Shown: piece after piece, positions 10,440 through 16,971 of the stretch
Numbering within the stretch: position 1 is the stretch's first letter
Layout of the letters: every line of letters begins with the position of its first letter
Origin: an uncultured Mycoplasmatota bacterium
GTDB taxonomy: Bacteria > Bacillota_I > Bacilli_A > RF39 > UBA660
Assembly (NCBI GenBank): GCA_900544605.1
Contig: UQVP01000004.1
Span: 1-58,023, forward strand
Length of the DNA: 58,023 bases
Reading direction: 5' to 3'
Program-made: the position numbers and the translations under genes
Notes under the pieces: generated by a model
What the model was told of the DNA's origin: nothing
Seen by the model: only the letters and a program-made list of their open reading frames with translations
Database searches by the model: none

Positions 10440-10928
10440 TTATTTTTCTAAATTTTGGCTATGTAAATCAAGAGCGATTGCAAAGTTCTTAACATGTTCC
10501 ATAAGACCACCTGCAAGCATAGTAAGTAATCCTTCTCTTGATGGAATTGCTGCTAGTGACTTTAACATTTCTTCGTCTGCTTTTTCACCATCAACATATC
10601 CTACTTTTAATTCTAGTGCTGGGTGTTTTTTTGCATAATCACTTAGCACTTTGATTGGAGCAACTGCATCTGTTCCAAAAGCCATAGCTTTAGGTCCATC
10701 TAATTCTCCTAAATCAATTTTTAAATCATTTAATGCTCTCATTGCTAAAGTATTCTTGTATACTTTAAAATCAGAACCAGTTTCTCTTAATTTTCTTCTT
10801 AATTCATTTGTTTCAGCAACAGTTAAACCATGGTATTCAAATAATACTACTGAAGCAGATGATTTTACTTTATCACTAATTTCATCAATGATTGCTTGTT
10901 TCTTCTCTAAAATCTTAGTATTTGCCAT
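10440..10928 (-). CDS. rplJ: 50S ribosomal protein L10
   Basis: 162 residues. The N-terminal RNA-binding domain (VKSSASVVLFEYHGLTVAETNELRRKLRE) and the C-terminal helix that carries L7/L12 dimers are present. Strong RBS AGGAGGAGG. Transcribed from 11083-11111 through a structured leader (10950-11060) that L10 itself is known to bind in Bacillota, so the gene pair is autoregulated. Confidence 0.97.
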   Translation of the reverse strand: MANTKILEKKQAIIDEISDKVKSSASVVLFEYHGLTVAETNELRRKLRETGSDFKVYKNTLAMRALNDLKIDLGELDGPKAMAFGTDAVAPIKVLSDYAKKHPALELKVGYVDGEKADEEMLKSLAAIPSREGLLTMLAGGLMEHVKNFAIALDLHSQNLEK

Positions 10929-10949
10929 ATGACACCTCCTCCTTTGCTT

Positions 10950-11060
10950 AACCGTATATAAAAGCCTTACTATTTACACAGTAAGGCCGAAAGACTTAAA
11001 AATTTAAGTTCCTCGGTAGGAAATATTAAGCTTTCCGCTCCTACTGTCTACGGTACTATA
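10950..11060 (-). ncRNA. Ribosomal protein L10 leader (autoregulatory RNA)
   Basis: The minus strand carries ACCGTAGACAGTAGG, then CCTACCGAGG pairing back on the AGTAGG arm, followed by the hairpin GCCTTAC/GTAAGGC (10964-10987) just before the rplJ RBS. Sequence and order match the known L10 leader of Bacillota, in which L10(L12)4 binding lowers translation of rplJ-rplL. Recognised by eye, not by a covariance model. Confidence 0.85.
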
Positions 11061-11082
11061 TATAATTTTTGGAAACATCCAA

Positions 11083-11111
11083 ATTATATCATATTATATT
11101 TTATTTGTCAA
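11083..11111 (-). promoter_or_regulatory. Consensus sigma-A promoter of rplJ-rplL inside the end of rplA
   Basis: Perfect TTGACA, 17 bp, TATAAT. The -35 box is formed by the last codons of rplA (Phe-Asp-Lys-stop), so the rplJL operon starts without any dedicated intergenic promoter space. Leader length to rplJ is about 150 bases. Confidence 0.9.
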
Positions 11112-11796
11112 AGCTATTTGCATCAATTTTAATTCCAGGACCCATTGTTGAAGAAACAGCAATATTTTTAACATAAGTTCCTTTTACAACAGCTGGTTTA
11201 GTTTTTAAAATTAATGATACAAAGGCATTCATATTTTCAAGTAATTGTTCTTCAGTAAAGCTTACTTTACCAATAATAACTTGAACATTACCATAAGAAT
11301 CTGTTCTATATTCAACACGACCCTTTTTGATATCTTCAACAGCTTTTTTAGTATCCATTGTAACTGTTCCAGTTTTAGGATTTGGCATTAAACCTTTAGG
11401 TCCTAAAACTTTACCAATTTTACCTAAAGCAGGCATCATATCTGGAGTAGCTACTATAACATCAAAATCGAACCAATTTTCTTTTTCAATTTTTTCAATC
11501 ATGTCAGCATCACCAACATAATCAGCACCAGCTTCTTTAGCAGCAGTAGCCATAGGTCCTTTAGCTAAAACTAATACTTTTTTAGTTTTACCAGTACCAT
11601 TTGGTAATACTATAGCTCCTCTTAATTGTTGATCAGCTTTTTTAGTGTCTAAGTTTAAACGCATAGCTAATTCAACAGAAGCATCAAATTTTGTTGTTGA
11701 AGTTTCTTTTACTAATTTAATAGCTTCTTCTTTTGTATAAGCACGACCTCTTTCAACTTTAGAAGCAGCTTCTACATACTTTTTACCTTTTTTCAT
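11101..11796 (-). CDS. rplA: 50S ribosomal protein L1
   Basis: 231 residues, normal length. Conserved blocks: KADQQLRGAIVLPNGTGK, VIATPDMMPALGKIGKVLGPKGLMPNPKTGTV (hallmark of L1) and the C-terminal SSTMGPGIKID. L1 binds 23S rRNA at the E-site stalk and is the usual translational repressor of the L11 operon; two L1-site-like RNA elements lie upstream (11810-11865, 12341-12412). RBS is AAGGAGG. Confidence 0.97.
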   Translation of the reverse strand: MKKGKKYVEAASKVERGRAYTKEEAIKLVKETSTTKFDASVELAMRLNLDTKKADQQLRGAIVLPNGTGKTKKVLVLAKGPMATAAKEAGADYVGDADMIEKIEKENWFDFDVIVATPDMMPALGKIGKVLGPKGLMPNPKTGTVTMDTKKAVEDIKKGRVEYRTDSYGNVQVIIGKVSFTEEQLLENMNAFVSLILKTKPAVVKGTYVKNIAVSSTMGPGIKIDANSFDK

Positions 11797-11809
11797 TTTC
11801 TTACCTCCT

Positions 11810-11865
11810 TGTGGTTTTTGTTTATAAATAATTTATAAAGCGGATAACGGGTTCCCCCTCCCACA
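11810..11865 (-). promoter_or_regulatory. Possible L1-binding RNA element before rplA
   Basis: On the minus strand TGTGGGAGG opens and ACCACAAGGAGG closes the element; TGTGG pairs with CCACA, directly next to the rplA Shine-Dalgarno. 23S rRNA uses GGUGGGAGG and ACCACC at the L1 site, so this looks like an L1 mimic. Between the arms is a G-rich segment and an AU-rich loop. A small ACATAG/CTATGT hairpin precedes it at 11862-11878. Confidence 0.4.
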
Positions 11866-11880
11866 TAGTAGTCCTATGTA

Positions 11881-12306
11881 TTAATCAGAAATTTTAACAC
11901 CCATATTTAAAGCAGTACCTTCAACTATTTTCATAGCTTCTTCTACAGTATATGCATTTAAATCTGGAAGTTTGATTTCAGCAATTTCTTTTAGTTGCTC
12001 ACGAGTTATAGTTGCAACTGTTTCTTTTGAACCTTTTGTAGATCCTTTTTTAATTTTAGCAACTTTCTTAATTAAGAATGCAGCTGGTGGAGTTTTAATT
12101 ACAAAGTCAAAAGTTCTATCTTCATAAATAGTAATTTCAACTGGTAAAATATCTCCCATTTTATCTTTAGTTGCATCATTATATTTTGTACAAAATTCTT
12201 GTAAGTTAATTCCTGCTGGTCCTAAAACTGTTCCAACTGGTGGAGCTGGTGTAGCTTTACCTGCAGGTATTTGTAATTTAATCATTTTTGTTACTTGTTT
12301 TGCCAC
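11881..12306 (-). CDS. rplK: 50S ribosomal protein L11
   Basis: 141 residues, exactly the common length, from a GTG start at 12306 lying eight bases after AGGAGG; the GTG three codons earlier is inside that RBS. Contains KLQIPAGKATPAPPVGTVLGPAGIN and the C-terminal RNA-binding domain. L11 forms the GTPase-associated centre with L10 and L7/L12. First gene of the rplK-rplA unit, transcribed from 12446-12474. Confidence 0.97.
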   Translation of the reverse strand: MAKQVTKMIKLQIPAGKATPAPPVGTVLGPAGINLQEFCTKYNDATKDKMGDILPVEITIYEDRTFDFVIKTPPAAFLIKKVAKIKKGSTKGSKETVATITREQLKEIAEIKLPDLNAYTVEEAMKIVEGTALNMGVKISD

Positions 12307-12340
12307 GAAAAACACCTCCTATAAAATTTCGCTTTCCATG

Positions 12341-12412
12341 AGTGGTTCTAATGATTTTTAACAAAACTCCGCTTAACAATTTAAGTTAAAGAATCTAAAG
12401 AAATCTCCCACT
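12341..12412 (-). promoter_or_regulatory. Possible L1-binding leader element before rplK
   Basis: Minus strand AGTGGGAG ... AGAACCACTCATGG: AGTGG and CCACT pair to close a domain, with GGGAG and an A-rich 3' side placed as in the L1 site of 23S rRNA. An AU-rich hairpin (CTATATT/AATATAG) precedes it. Consistent with L1 autoregulation of rplKA; not tested with a model. Confidence 0.45.
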
Positions 12413-12445
12413 AAATCTATATTAAAAATTAAATATAGCTTAATA

Positions 12446-12474
12446 ATAATAACACAAATTTGTAAGTTTGTAAA
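12446..12474 (-). promoter_or_regulatory. sigma-A promoter of rplK-rplA
   Basis: TTTACA, 17-bp spacer, TATTAT on the minus strand, directly after the nusG stop codon; gives a leader of about 130 bases. Confidence 0.6.
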
Positions 12475-13008
12475 CTATGCTTTAGAAATTTGTGAAATTT
12501 CTAGTTCAACAACAGTTTCTTGACCAAATAAATCAAGAGTAACTTCTAATGAACCTGTAGCAGGGTCAATTGACTTAACCTTACCAAGCATACCATTAAA
12601 TGGTCCATCAACAACTTTAACATTGTCATCAACATTAAGTTCACTACCAATTTCTAATCTGCTCATACCCATTGAGCCTAATATCTTATCAACTTCGGCT
12701 GGAGTTAGTGGAAATGGCTTTGCTCCCTTACCACTTGATCCAATAAATCCCGTAACGCCTGGAGTATTACGAACAATAAACCATGCTTCATCAGTCATAA
12801 TCATTTCAACTAATATATAACCTGGAAACATCTTTTTAACTTTTTCTTTTTTTGCTCCATCTTTATATTCAACTTCTGTTTGTTCAGGAACAACTACACG
12901 GAAGATGTAATCTTCCATACCCATAGTACTAGCACGCATCTCTAATTTTTCTTTTACCTTATTCTCGTGTCCAGAATAGGTGTTAACAACATACCATTCT
13001 TTTTCCAT
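12475..13008 (-). CDS. nusG: Transcription termination/antitermination factor NusG
   Basis: 177 residues. NGN domain (EKEWYVVNTYSGHENKVKEKL, MFPGYILVEM, VRNTPGVTGFIG) and a C-terminal KOW domain (VDDNVKVVDGPFNGMLGKV). It binds RNA polymerase and links to NusA, Rho or ribosomal protein S10. Its ATG overlaps the secE stop codon by one base. Standard neighbour of secE and rplK. Confidence 0.97.
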   Translation of the reverse strand: MEKEWYVVNTYSGHENKVKEKLEMRASTMGMEDYIFRVVVPEQTEVEYKDGAKKEKVKKMFPGYILVEMIMTDEAWFIVRNTPGVTGFIGSSGKGAKPFPLTPAEVDKILGSMGMSRLEIGSELNVDDNVKVVDGPFNGMLGKVKSIDPATGSLEVTLDLFGQETVVELEISQISKA

Positions 13009-13190
13009 TAGGCACCTATTAACATCTTTATACCAGCACTAGCTAAATCTATTATGGTATAAAATAATCCAAACATAATCATAATTGAGATTGTTGCAAT
13101 ACTATATTTAAGCATTTCTTTCTTATTAGGCCATCTTACTTTTTTAAGTTCACCCTTAACACCCGCAAAAAACTTTGCTATTTTTTTCAT
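13008..13190 (-). CDS. secE: Preprotein translocase subunit SecE
   Basis: 60 residues, the short single-span form of Gram-positive bacteria. Amphipathic segment FFAGVKGELKKVRWPNKKEM, with the conserved VRWP, then one membrane helix (YSIATISIMIMFGLFYTIIDL). Stabilises SecY in the Sec channel. First gene of secE-nusG. The rpmG (L33) gene often found upstream is absent here. Confidence 0.93.
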   Translation of the reverse strand: MKKIAKFFAGVKGELKKVRWPNKKEMLKYSIATISIMIMFGLFYTIIDLASAGIKMLIGA

Positions 13191-13256
13191 ATGAATACCT
13201 CTCTTTCATATTATGCATTTTTATTCAAAATAAAAACACATCTCGTGTCTAATTAA

Positions 13257-13285
13257 ATATTATCACGCAAATGTGTCTTTGTCAA
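13257..13285 (-). promoter_or_regulatory. sigma-A promoter of secE-nusG
   Basis: TTGACA, 17-bp spacer, TAATAT on the minus strand. The -35 box directly follows the T run of the preceding terminator. Confidence 0.75.
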
Positions 13286-13302
13286 TATTTTTGTAAAGAA
13301 AA

Positions 13303-13317
13303 AAGCCTTAACGGCTT
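13303..13317 (-). terminator. Terminator overlapping the stop codon at 13308
   Basis: AAGCC/GGCTT stem with a 5-base loop, then six T on the minus strand. The stop codon of the upstream gene is inside the loop. Confidence 0.75.
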
Positions 13318-13766
13318 CTTCTTGTTTCTTTTTCTTCTTCTTTTTCAAGTGGTTCTTTCATATAAATCAATTTAGTTTTAATTTCATTATTCAAAAGTTC
13401 TATTTTTTTAAGAAGAAGATTTATATATTTTTCATCTAAATAACGTTGATATTTATTAATTATAGTACGACGATATCTTTCCAAATCATCTAAAACATAT
13501 CTTAAGTTAGATGGATCAGTATCTTCATCATCAATGACACTAACAATAAACTGTAAATATAAATCAAGTTTTCTTTTTATTTTTTTCTTTAATACTTTTT
13601 CAATAAAACTTGGATTTATAACAACCATTTTATTTACTTCCATATCCATATATTCGCTAGTATGCTTTGGAGTAAATTCAAAACCATCTATTTTCTTAGA
13701 TTCAAAATTTAATAAATTTTTGGTATCTTCACTTTTATGTAGTTTATAATTTCTACCTTGTACCAT
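13308..13766 (-). CDS. Conserved-looking protein of unknown function after trmD
   Basis: 152 residues; not recognised. It is soluble and highly charged, with predicted long helices from residue 55 on (KVLKKKIKRKLDLYLQFIVSVIDD, then LDDLERYRRTIINKYQRYLDEKYINLL) and an Arg/Glu-rich tail ending EEKETRRSR. The start lies four bases after the trmD stop, so it is the last gene of the TrmH-rimM-trmD unit and is probably translated with trmD. The position hints at a housekeeping or RNA-related role, but nothing in the sequence proves it. Confidence 0.7.
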   Translation of the reverse strand: MVQGRNYKLHKSEDTKNLLNFESKKIDGFEFTPKHTSEYMDMEVNKMVVINPSFIEKVLKKKIKRKLDLYLQFIVSVIDDEDTDPSNLRYVLDDLERYRRTIINKYQRYLDEKYINLLLKKIELLNNEIKTKLIYMKEPLEKEEEKETRRSR

Positions 13767-13770
13767 AATA

Positions 13771-14439
13771 TCAACTCTTTTCTAATAATTCAGGTCTTCT
13801 CTCTTTGGTTCTTTTTATTTGTTCTTCATAACGCCATTTTCTTATATTTTCATGATGCCCAGATAATAATACTTCTGGAACTTTCATTCCTTCATAATCA
13901 GCAGGATGAGTATAAACTGGATAATCAAGCAAGCCATTTTCAAAAGAATCATTTTGGTGTGATCCTTCTTTTATAACACCATCTAATAATCTAATTATAC
14001 TATCACTTATAACCATACTAGGTAATTCTCCACCGGTAAGGACAAAATCCCCTATGCTTATCTCTTCATCAGCAAGAGTTCTAATTCTTTCATCAAAGCC
14101 TTCATAATGTCCACAAACCATAATTATATGTTTATAATTTAATAACTCGTGTGCCTTACTTTGATGATATGGAGTTCCTTGTGGTGTTAATAGTATAACA
14201 TGTGAATCATCCCTCCTTAAGCTTCTTACAGCATCAAATATAGGTTGAGGCATAAGTACCATTCCATCTCCGCCACCAAACCCATAATCATCTACTTTTT
14301 TGTGTGGGTCTTTTGAATAATCTCTAATATCATAGATGTTTATTTCTACTTTGTTATTTTCTATTGCTCTTTTAATAATTGATTCAGTTAGAAATCCTGT
14401 AAACATATTTGGAAATAGTGTTAAAATATCAATCTTCAT
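13771..14439 (-). CDS. trmD: tRNA (guanine37-N1)-methyltransferase TrmD
   Basis: 222 residues, about 20 shorter than B. subtilis TrmD, mostly at the C-terminus. The SPOUT trefoil-knot motifs are present: DYGFGGGDGMVLMPQP, CGHYEGFDERI, and EISIGDFVLTGGELP. It methylates G37 next to the anticodon of tRNAs reading CNN codons, preventing frameshifts. Overlaps the 3' end of rimM by 11 bases, the usual rimM-trmD coupling. Confidence 0.96.
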   Translation of the reverse strand: MKIDILTLFPNMFTGFLTESIIKRAIENNKVEINIYDIRDYSKDPHKKVDDYGFGGGDGMVLMPQPIFDAVRSLRRDDSHVILLTPQGTPYHQSKAHELLNYKHIIMVCGHYEGFDERIRTLADEEISIGDFVLTGGELPSMVISDSIIRLLDGVIKEGSHQNDSFENGLLDYPVYTHPADYEGMKVPEVLLSGHHENIRKWRYEEQIKRTKERRPELLEKS

Positions 14440-14923
14440 TTATTAATCCCTCTATTTCATTAATATATATTTTTTTATTATTAATATCAATTTTATTTAT
14501 AAATTCATCTACAAAAGGAACTAAATTATTAACTCCATTTTTATCTATAACCAATATTTCATGTGCACCATTATTAATTATATTTGTAAGTTTTCCAATA
14601 TATTTATCATTACTATAAACATCTAGTCCAATAAGATCTTCATTAATATAACCATCTATATTTAAATCATCTCTATTTATATAAACACTTTCACCTTTAT
14701 ATGGTAATGCATCATTTATATCATTAACACCTGAAAATAGCACCATATCATAATTTTTATGTTTACGATAAGAAACTATAGTAAGTGGTTCTCTATTTTT
14801 TCCAACATAAAGTATAAAATTAGGTTTAAAAATAGCATCTTTATACTTAAAATCAGATATTATTCTTAATTCTCCTTTAATACCATGAGTATTTACTATA
14901 TCACCAATATATAATTCTTTCAT
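14429..14923 (-). CDS. rimM: Ribosome maturation factor RimM
   Basis: 164 residues. N-terminal barrel (MKELYIGDIVNTHGIKGELRI, with the conserved HGIKGE) and a C-terminal PRC barrel (EDLIGLDVYSNDKYIGKL, HEILVID, LVPFVDEFI). Assists 30S head maturation through S19 and 16S rRNA. Coupled to trmD by overlap and seven bases after the TrmH-family gene. Confidence 0.94.
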   Translation of the reverse strand: MKELYIGDIVNTHGIKGELRIISDFKYKDAIFKPNFILYVGKNREPLTIVSYRKHKNYDMVLFSGVNDINDALPYKGESVYINRDDLNIDGYINEDLIGLDVYSNDKYIGKLTNIINNGAHEILVIDKNGVNNLVPFVDEFINKIDINNKKIYINEIEGLINED

Positions 14924-14930
14924 ACTCCAC

Positions 14931-15656
14931 CTACTTATCTAATTCATATAAAATAATACTTGTTGCAACTGCGACATTTAAACTTTCACAATTACTATTC
15001 ATATCTATATATAAATATTCATCTGCCAAATTCATTAAATTATCACTAACCCCAGCGCCTTCATTACCCATTATTATAGCAAATTTTTCCATCTTTTCAA
15101 TAGTTTTTAAACTTTTACCACCATTTACCTTTGTCGCATATATTTGATATCCTTCTTTTTTTAATTCTGGTACAAAAACATTTAAATCTCTTCTAATAAT
15201 ATTTATATTAAAAAGCATTCCTTGACTAGCCCTAATAACTTTGGAATTATAAAGATCTACAGTATTATTACTTACAACAATAGTATCAATATTAAATGCA
15301 ACCGCACTTCTAATAATGGTTCCAAAGTTACCAGGATCTTGAATATCATCTAAAACTAATACCTTATTTCCTATTTCTTTTTCTTCTACTTTTTTACACA
15401 ATCCTATTATATTACTAGGATTATCTAGTTCACTTATAAACTTAATTACATTACGAGATAAATATGATGTTTTTACATCTAAATCTAGTTTAGTATTTTC
15501 TTCTAGAAACAATTCTTCTAATAGACCTTTTTTATAAGCTTCTAAAACAAGATGTTCCCCTTCTACTAAAAAAGAATTACTTTGATCACGATATTTCTTA
15601 ATATTTAATTTTTTTAATTCTTTAATTTTTTTATTATCTGTTGATGTATAAATCAT
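14931..15656 (-). CDS. TrmH/SpoU-family rRNA 2'-O-methyltransferase
   Basis: 241 residues from the ATG at 15656, which follows AAAGGAGGG; the longer frame would start inside the upstream terminator. N-terminal substrate-binding part (FLVEGEHLVLEAYKKG) and a SPOUT domain with VLDDIQDPGNFGTIIRSAVAF (motif 1), IIMGNEGAGVSDNL (motif 2) and MNSNCESLNVAVATSIILYEL (motif 3, with ESLNVAVA). A paralogue of RlmB (41513-42208) in this window. Similar to B. subtilis YsgA or TsnR-like enzymes; the exact rRNA target cannot be read from sequence. Confidence 0.9.
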   Translation of the reverse strand: MIYTSTDNKKIKELKKLNIKKYRDQSNSFLVEGEHLVLEAYKKGLLEELFLEENTKLDLDVKTSYLSRNVIKFISELDNPSNIIGLCKKVEEKEIGNKVLVLDDIQDPGNFGTIIRSAVAFNIDTIVVSNNTVDLYNSKVIRASQGMLFNINIIRRDLNVFVPELKKEGYQIYATKVNGGKSLKTIEKMEKFAIIMGNEGAGVSDNLMNLADEYLYIDMNSNCESLNVAVATSIILYELDK

Positions 15657-15673
15657 ATTATCCCTCCTTTTTA

Positions 15674-15682
15674 ATTTTACCA
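15674..15682 (-). promoter_or_regulatory. Extended -10 promoter of the TrmH-rimM-trmD unit
   Basis: TGGTAAAAT directly after the T run of the pilin 1 terminator, 17 bases before the ATG. No clear -35 box, as at many promoters in this window. Confidence 0.5.
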
Positions 15683-15683
15683 C

Positions 15684-15710
15684 AAAAAAAGGTATTTAAG
15701 ATACCTTTTT
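15684..15710 (-). terminator. Terminator of pilin-like gene 1
   Basis: AAAAAGGTAT/ATACCTTTTT stem with a 5-base loop and T run on the minus strand; overlaps the last bases of the coding sequence. Confidence 0.85.
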
Positions 15711-16908
15711 ATTGTAATTGTGATTTTGAAATAGTTATTACCGGGCGAACGCCAAAGTTGCCCAAATAGCTGACGTAGTTGTTGTTGCCAACGGTGTAGT
15801 AATGCACGTACCAAGCGCTGCTAGAAGTAGCAGCATGAGAAGATGCTGTCCAATAGCCATATGTTTCTTGATCTGAATTATTTAAACATCCCCAGTATGT
15901 ACAACTTGTGCTTGTTCTATCATATAACCATCCGTATGAACATCCTGTCGTATTTCCAGTTTTACATGTATCACTTTCTGTATCTGTTTTACTATCAAAA
16001 TAATACCAATTACTATTTGCAGCTACCTTTTCATCCCATGATGTATTTCCTGCTATTTGAGCTAATTCCTGCGCTGTTATTAATCTTGCTTTATATCCAC
16101 TATAATCTATTGTATATTTTGCATTACTTGTTTGTCCTGTTTGATTCATTGTATAATTTGATGGTGTTATTGTTCCTTGCCATGATGATGTATCATTTTT
16201 TAATTGCTTTAATACTGTTAATGGACCTTTATCATTTTTACCAAAGTTTCCAAAATCACTTTCTGTTCCTCCTGCTTCTACATAATCTGCTTTAGATATC
16301 CATGGTATTGTTGCAGTTGTATTATGGTCTAAAAATAAATTTACTGTATCCCCACCATCATCATTAAAAGCATAGAACTTCATGCAGCCACTCTTTGTTC
16401 CTATATTACTTTGAATTTCTGTATAATCTGATGACGAGCATTTATTTCCTGTTGTTACATTAAAATATACTGCTTCTCCGTTACTATATGTTTTAGCCGA
16501 TGCCACATATTTGTTGTTTAATAATTTTGGATTAGCATCTATTCCAAGACCGCTTGTTTCATCAACCTCGTATTTATATATACCACCTTCATAGCTGATA
16601 TTAATATAAAGGTCATTATTAAAAGGTTTGTTTGTTTTAGGATTTTCAAAATCCTCGCTTATTATTCCTTCATTTCTTAAAAATAGTAATGGCACAGAAA
16701 TAGCTGTTCCATTTTCATCAGGAACTTCATTAATATGTTTAGCAGCCCAAGCACGAGCACCATCTTCTATCGAAGCAATTTGTGCTTCATAAACAGATTG
16801 TTTATTTTCTTTTATAATTTTATCTACCGCAATAGTAGAAATAGCAGCAAGCACACCTAATACAACAATAACTCCCATCAATTCAATTAAAGTAAAACCT
16901 CGTTTCAT
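15709..16908 (-). CDS. Type IV pilin-like protein 1 with C-terminal lectin-like variable domain
   Basis: 399 residues from the ATG at 16908 (AGGTGATAG upstream). A type III prepilin signal, MKRG-FTLIEL with Glu5 of the mature protein, and a hydrophobic helix at residues 5-30 are clear; a prepilin peptidase should cut after Gly4. A pseudopilin-like region follows, then from about residue 265 a domain with LITAQELAQIAG, WDEK, Trp-rich strands (NWYYF, GWLYDR) and, at 348-395, GYWTASSH ... AWYV ... FGVRPVITI. This is the FGE/C-type-lectin-like ending of DGR target proteins. The last 100 variable bases (15741-15840) have 52 G/C, against under 30% elsewhere, and are full of NNC codons. It probably sits on a pilus-like fibre and binds a changing ligand (inference). 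Sorting and assembly genes are not in the window. Confidence 0.85.
   Translation of the reverse strand: MKRGFTLIELMGVIVVLGVLAAISTIAVDKIIKENKQSVYEAQIASIEDGARAWAAKHINEVPDENGTAISVPLLFLRNEGIISEDFENPKTNKPFNNDLYINISYEGGIYKYEVDETSGLGIDANPKLLNNKYVASAKTYSNGEAVYFNVTTGNKCSSSDYTEIQSNIGTKSGCMKFYAFNDDGGDTVNLFLDHNTTATIPWISKADYVEAGGTESDFGNFGKNDKGPLTVLKQLKNDTSSWQGTITPSNYTMNQTGQTSNAKYTIDYSGYKARLITAQELAQIAGNTSWDEKVAANSNWYYFDSKTDTESDTCKTGNTTGCSYGWLYDRTSTSCTYWGCLNNSDQETYGYWTASSHAATSSSAWYVHYYTVGNNNYVSYLGNFGVRPVITISKSQLQ
15741..15840 (-). other. Candidate DGR variable region in pilin-like gene 1
   Basis: Codons for residues 357-390 include AGC AGC, TAC TAC, ACC, GGC, three AAC in a row, TAC, GTC, AGC, GGC AAC, and end in an invariant-looking FGVRPV segment rich in G/C (GGCGTTCGCCCGG). 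NNC codons in this density are foreign to the rest of the gene and fit adenine-targeted mutation of AAC codons copied from a template repeat. No template repeat or reverse transcriptase is in the window. Confidence 0.6.
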
Positions 16909-16924
16909 TCTATCACCTATAATT

Positions 16925-16930
16925 ATTATA
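16925..16930 (-). promoter_or_regulatory. -10 box of pilin-like gene 1
   Basis: TATAAT directly downstream of the RNase J terminator T run, 17 bases before the ATG. No matching -35 box is evident. Confidence 0.45.
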
Positions 16931-16949
16931 TCTTTAAATAAAAAAAAAA

Positions 16950-16971
16950 ACAAGAAGATTACACTTCTTGT
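16950..16971 (-). terminator. Terminator of the RNase J-like gene
   Basis: Perfect 8-bp stem ACAAGAAG/CTTCTTGT, 6-base loop containing the gene's TAA stop codon, then a long T run on the minus strand. Confidence 0.9.

Noticed and set aside
9984..10451. Plus-strand open frame of 155 codons over rplL
   Set aside because: It is the antisense shadow of rplL and its leader; no ribosome site, and the amino-acid pattern (Ala/Ser/Thr runs) mirrors the L7/L12 hinge.
13191..13302. rpmG (L33) expected upstream of secE
   Set aside because: No frame with the CxxC pair of L33 in either strand of this gap; only a promoter and leader.
15843..16295. Plus-strand open frame of 150 codons inside pilin 1
   Set aside because: Composed of Leu/Tyr/His/Phe repeats typical of antisense reading of AT-rich DNA; no RBS or promoter.
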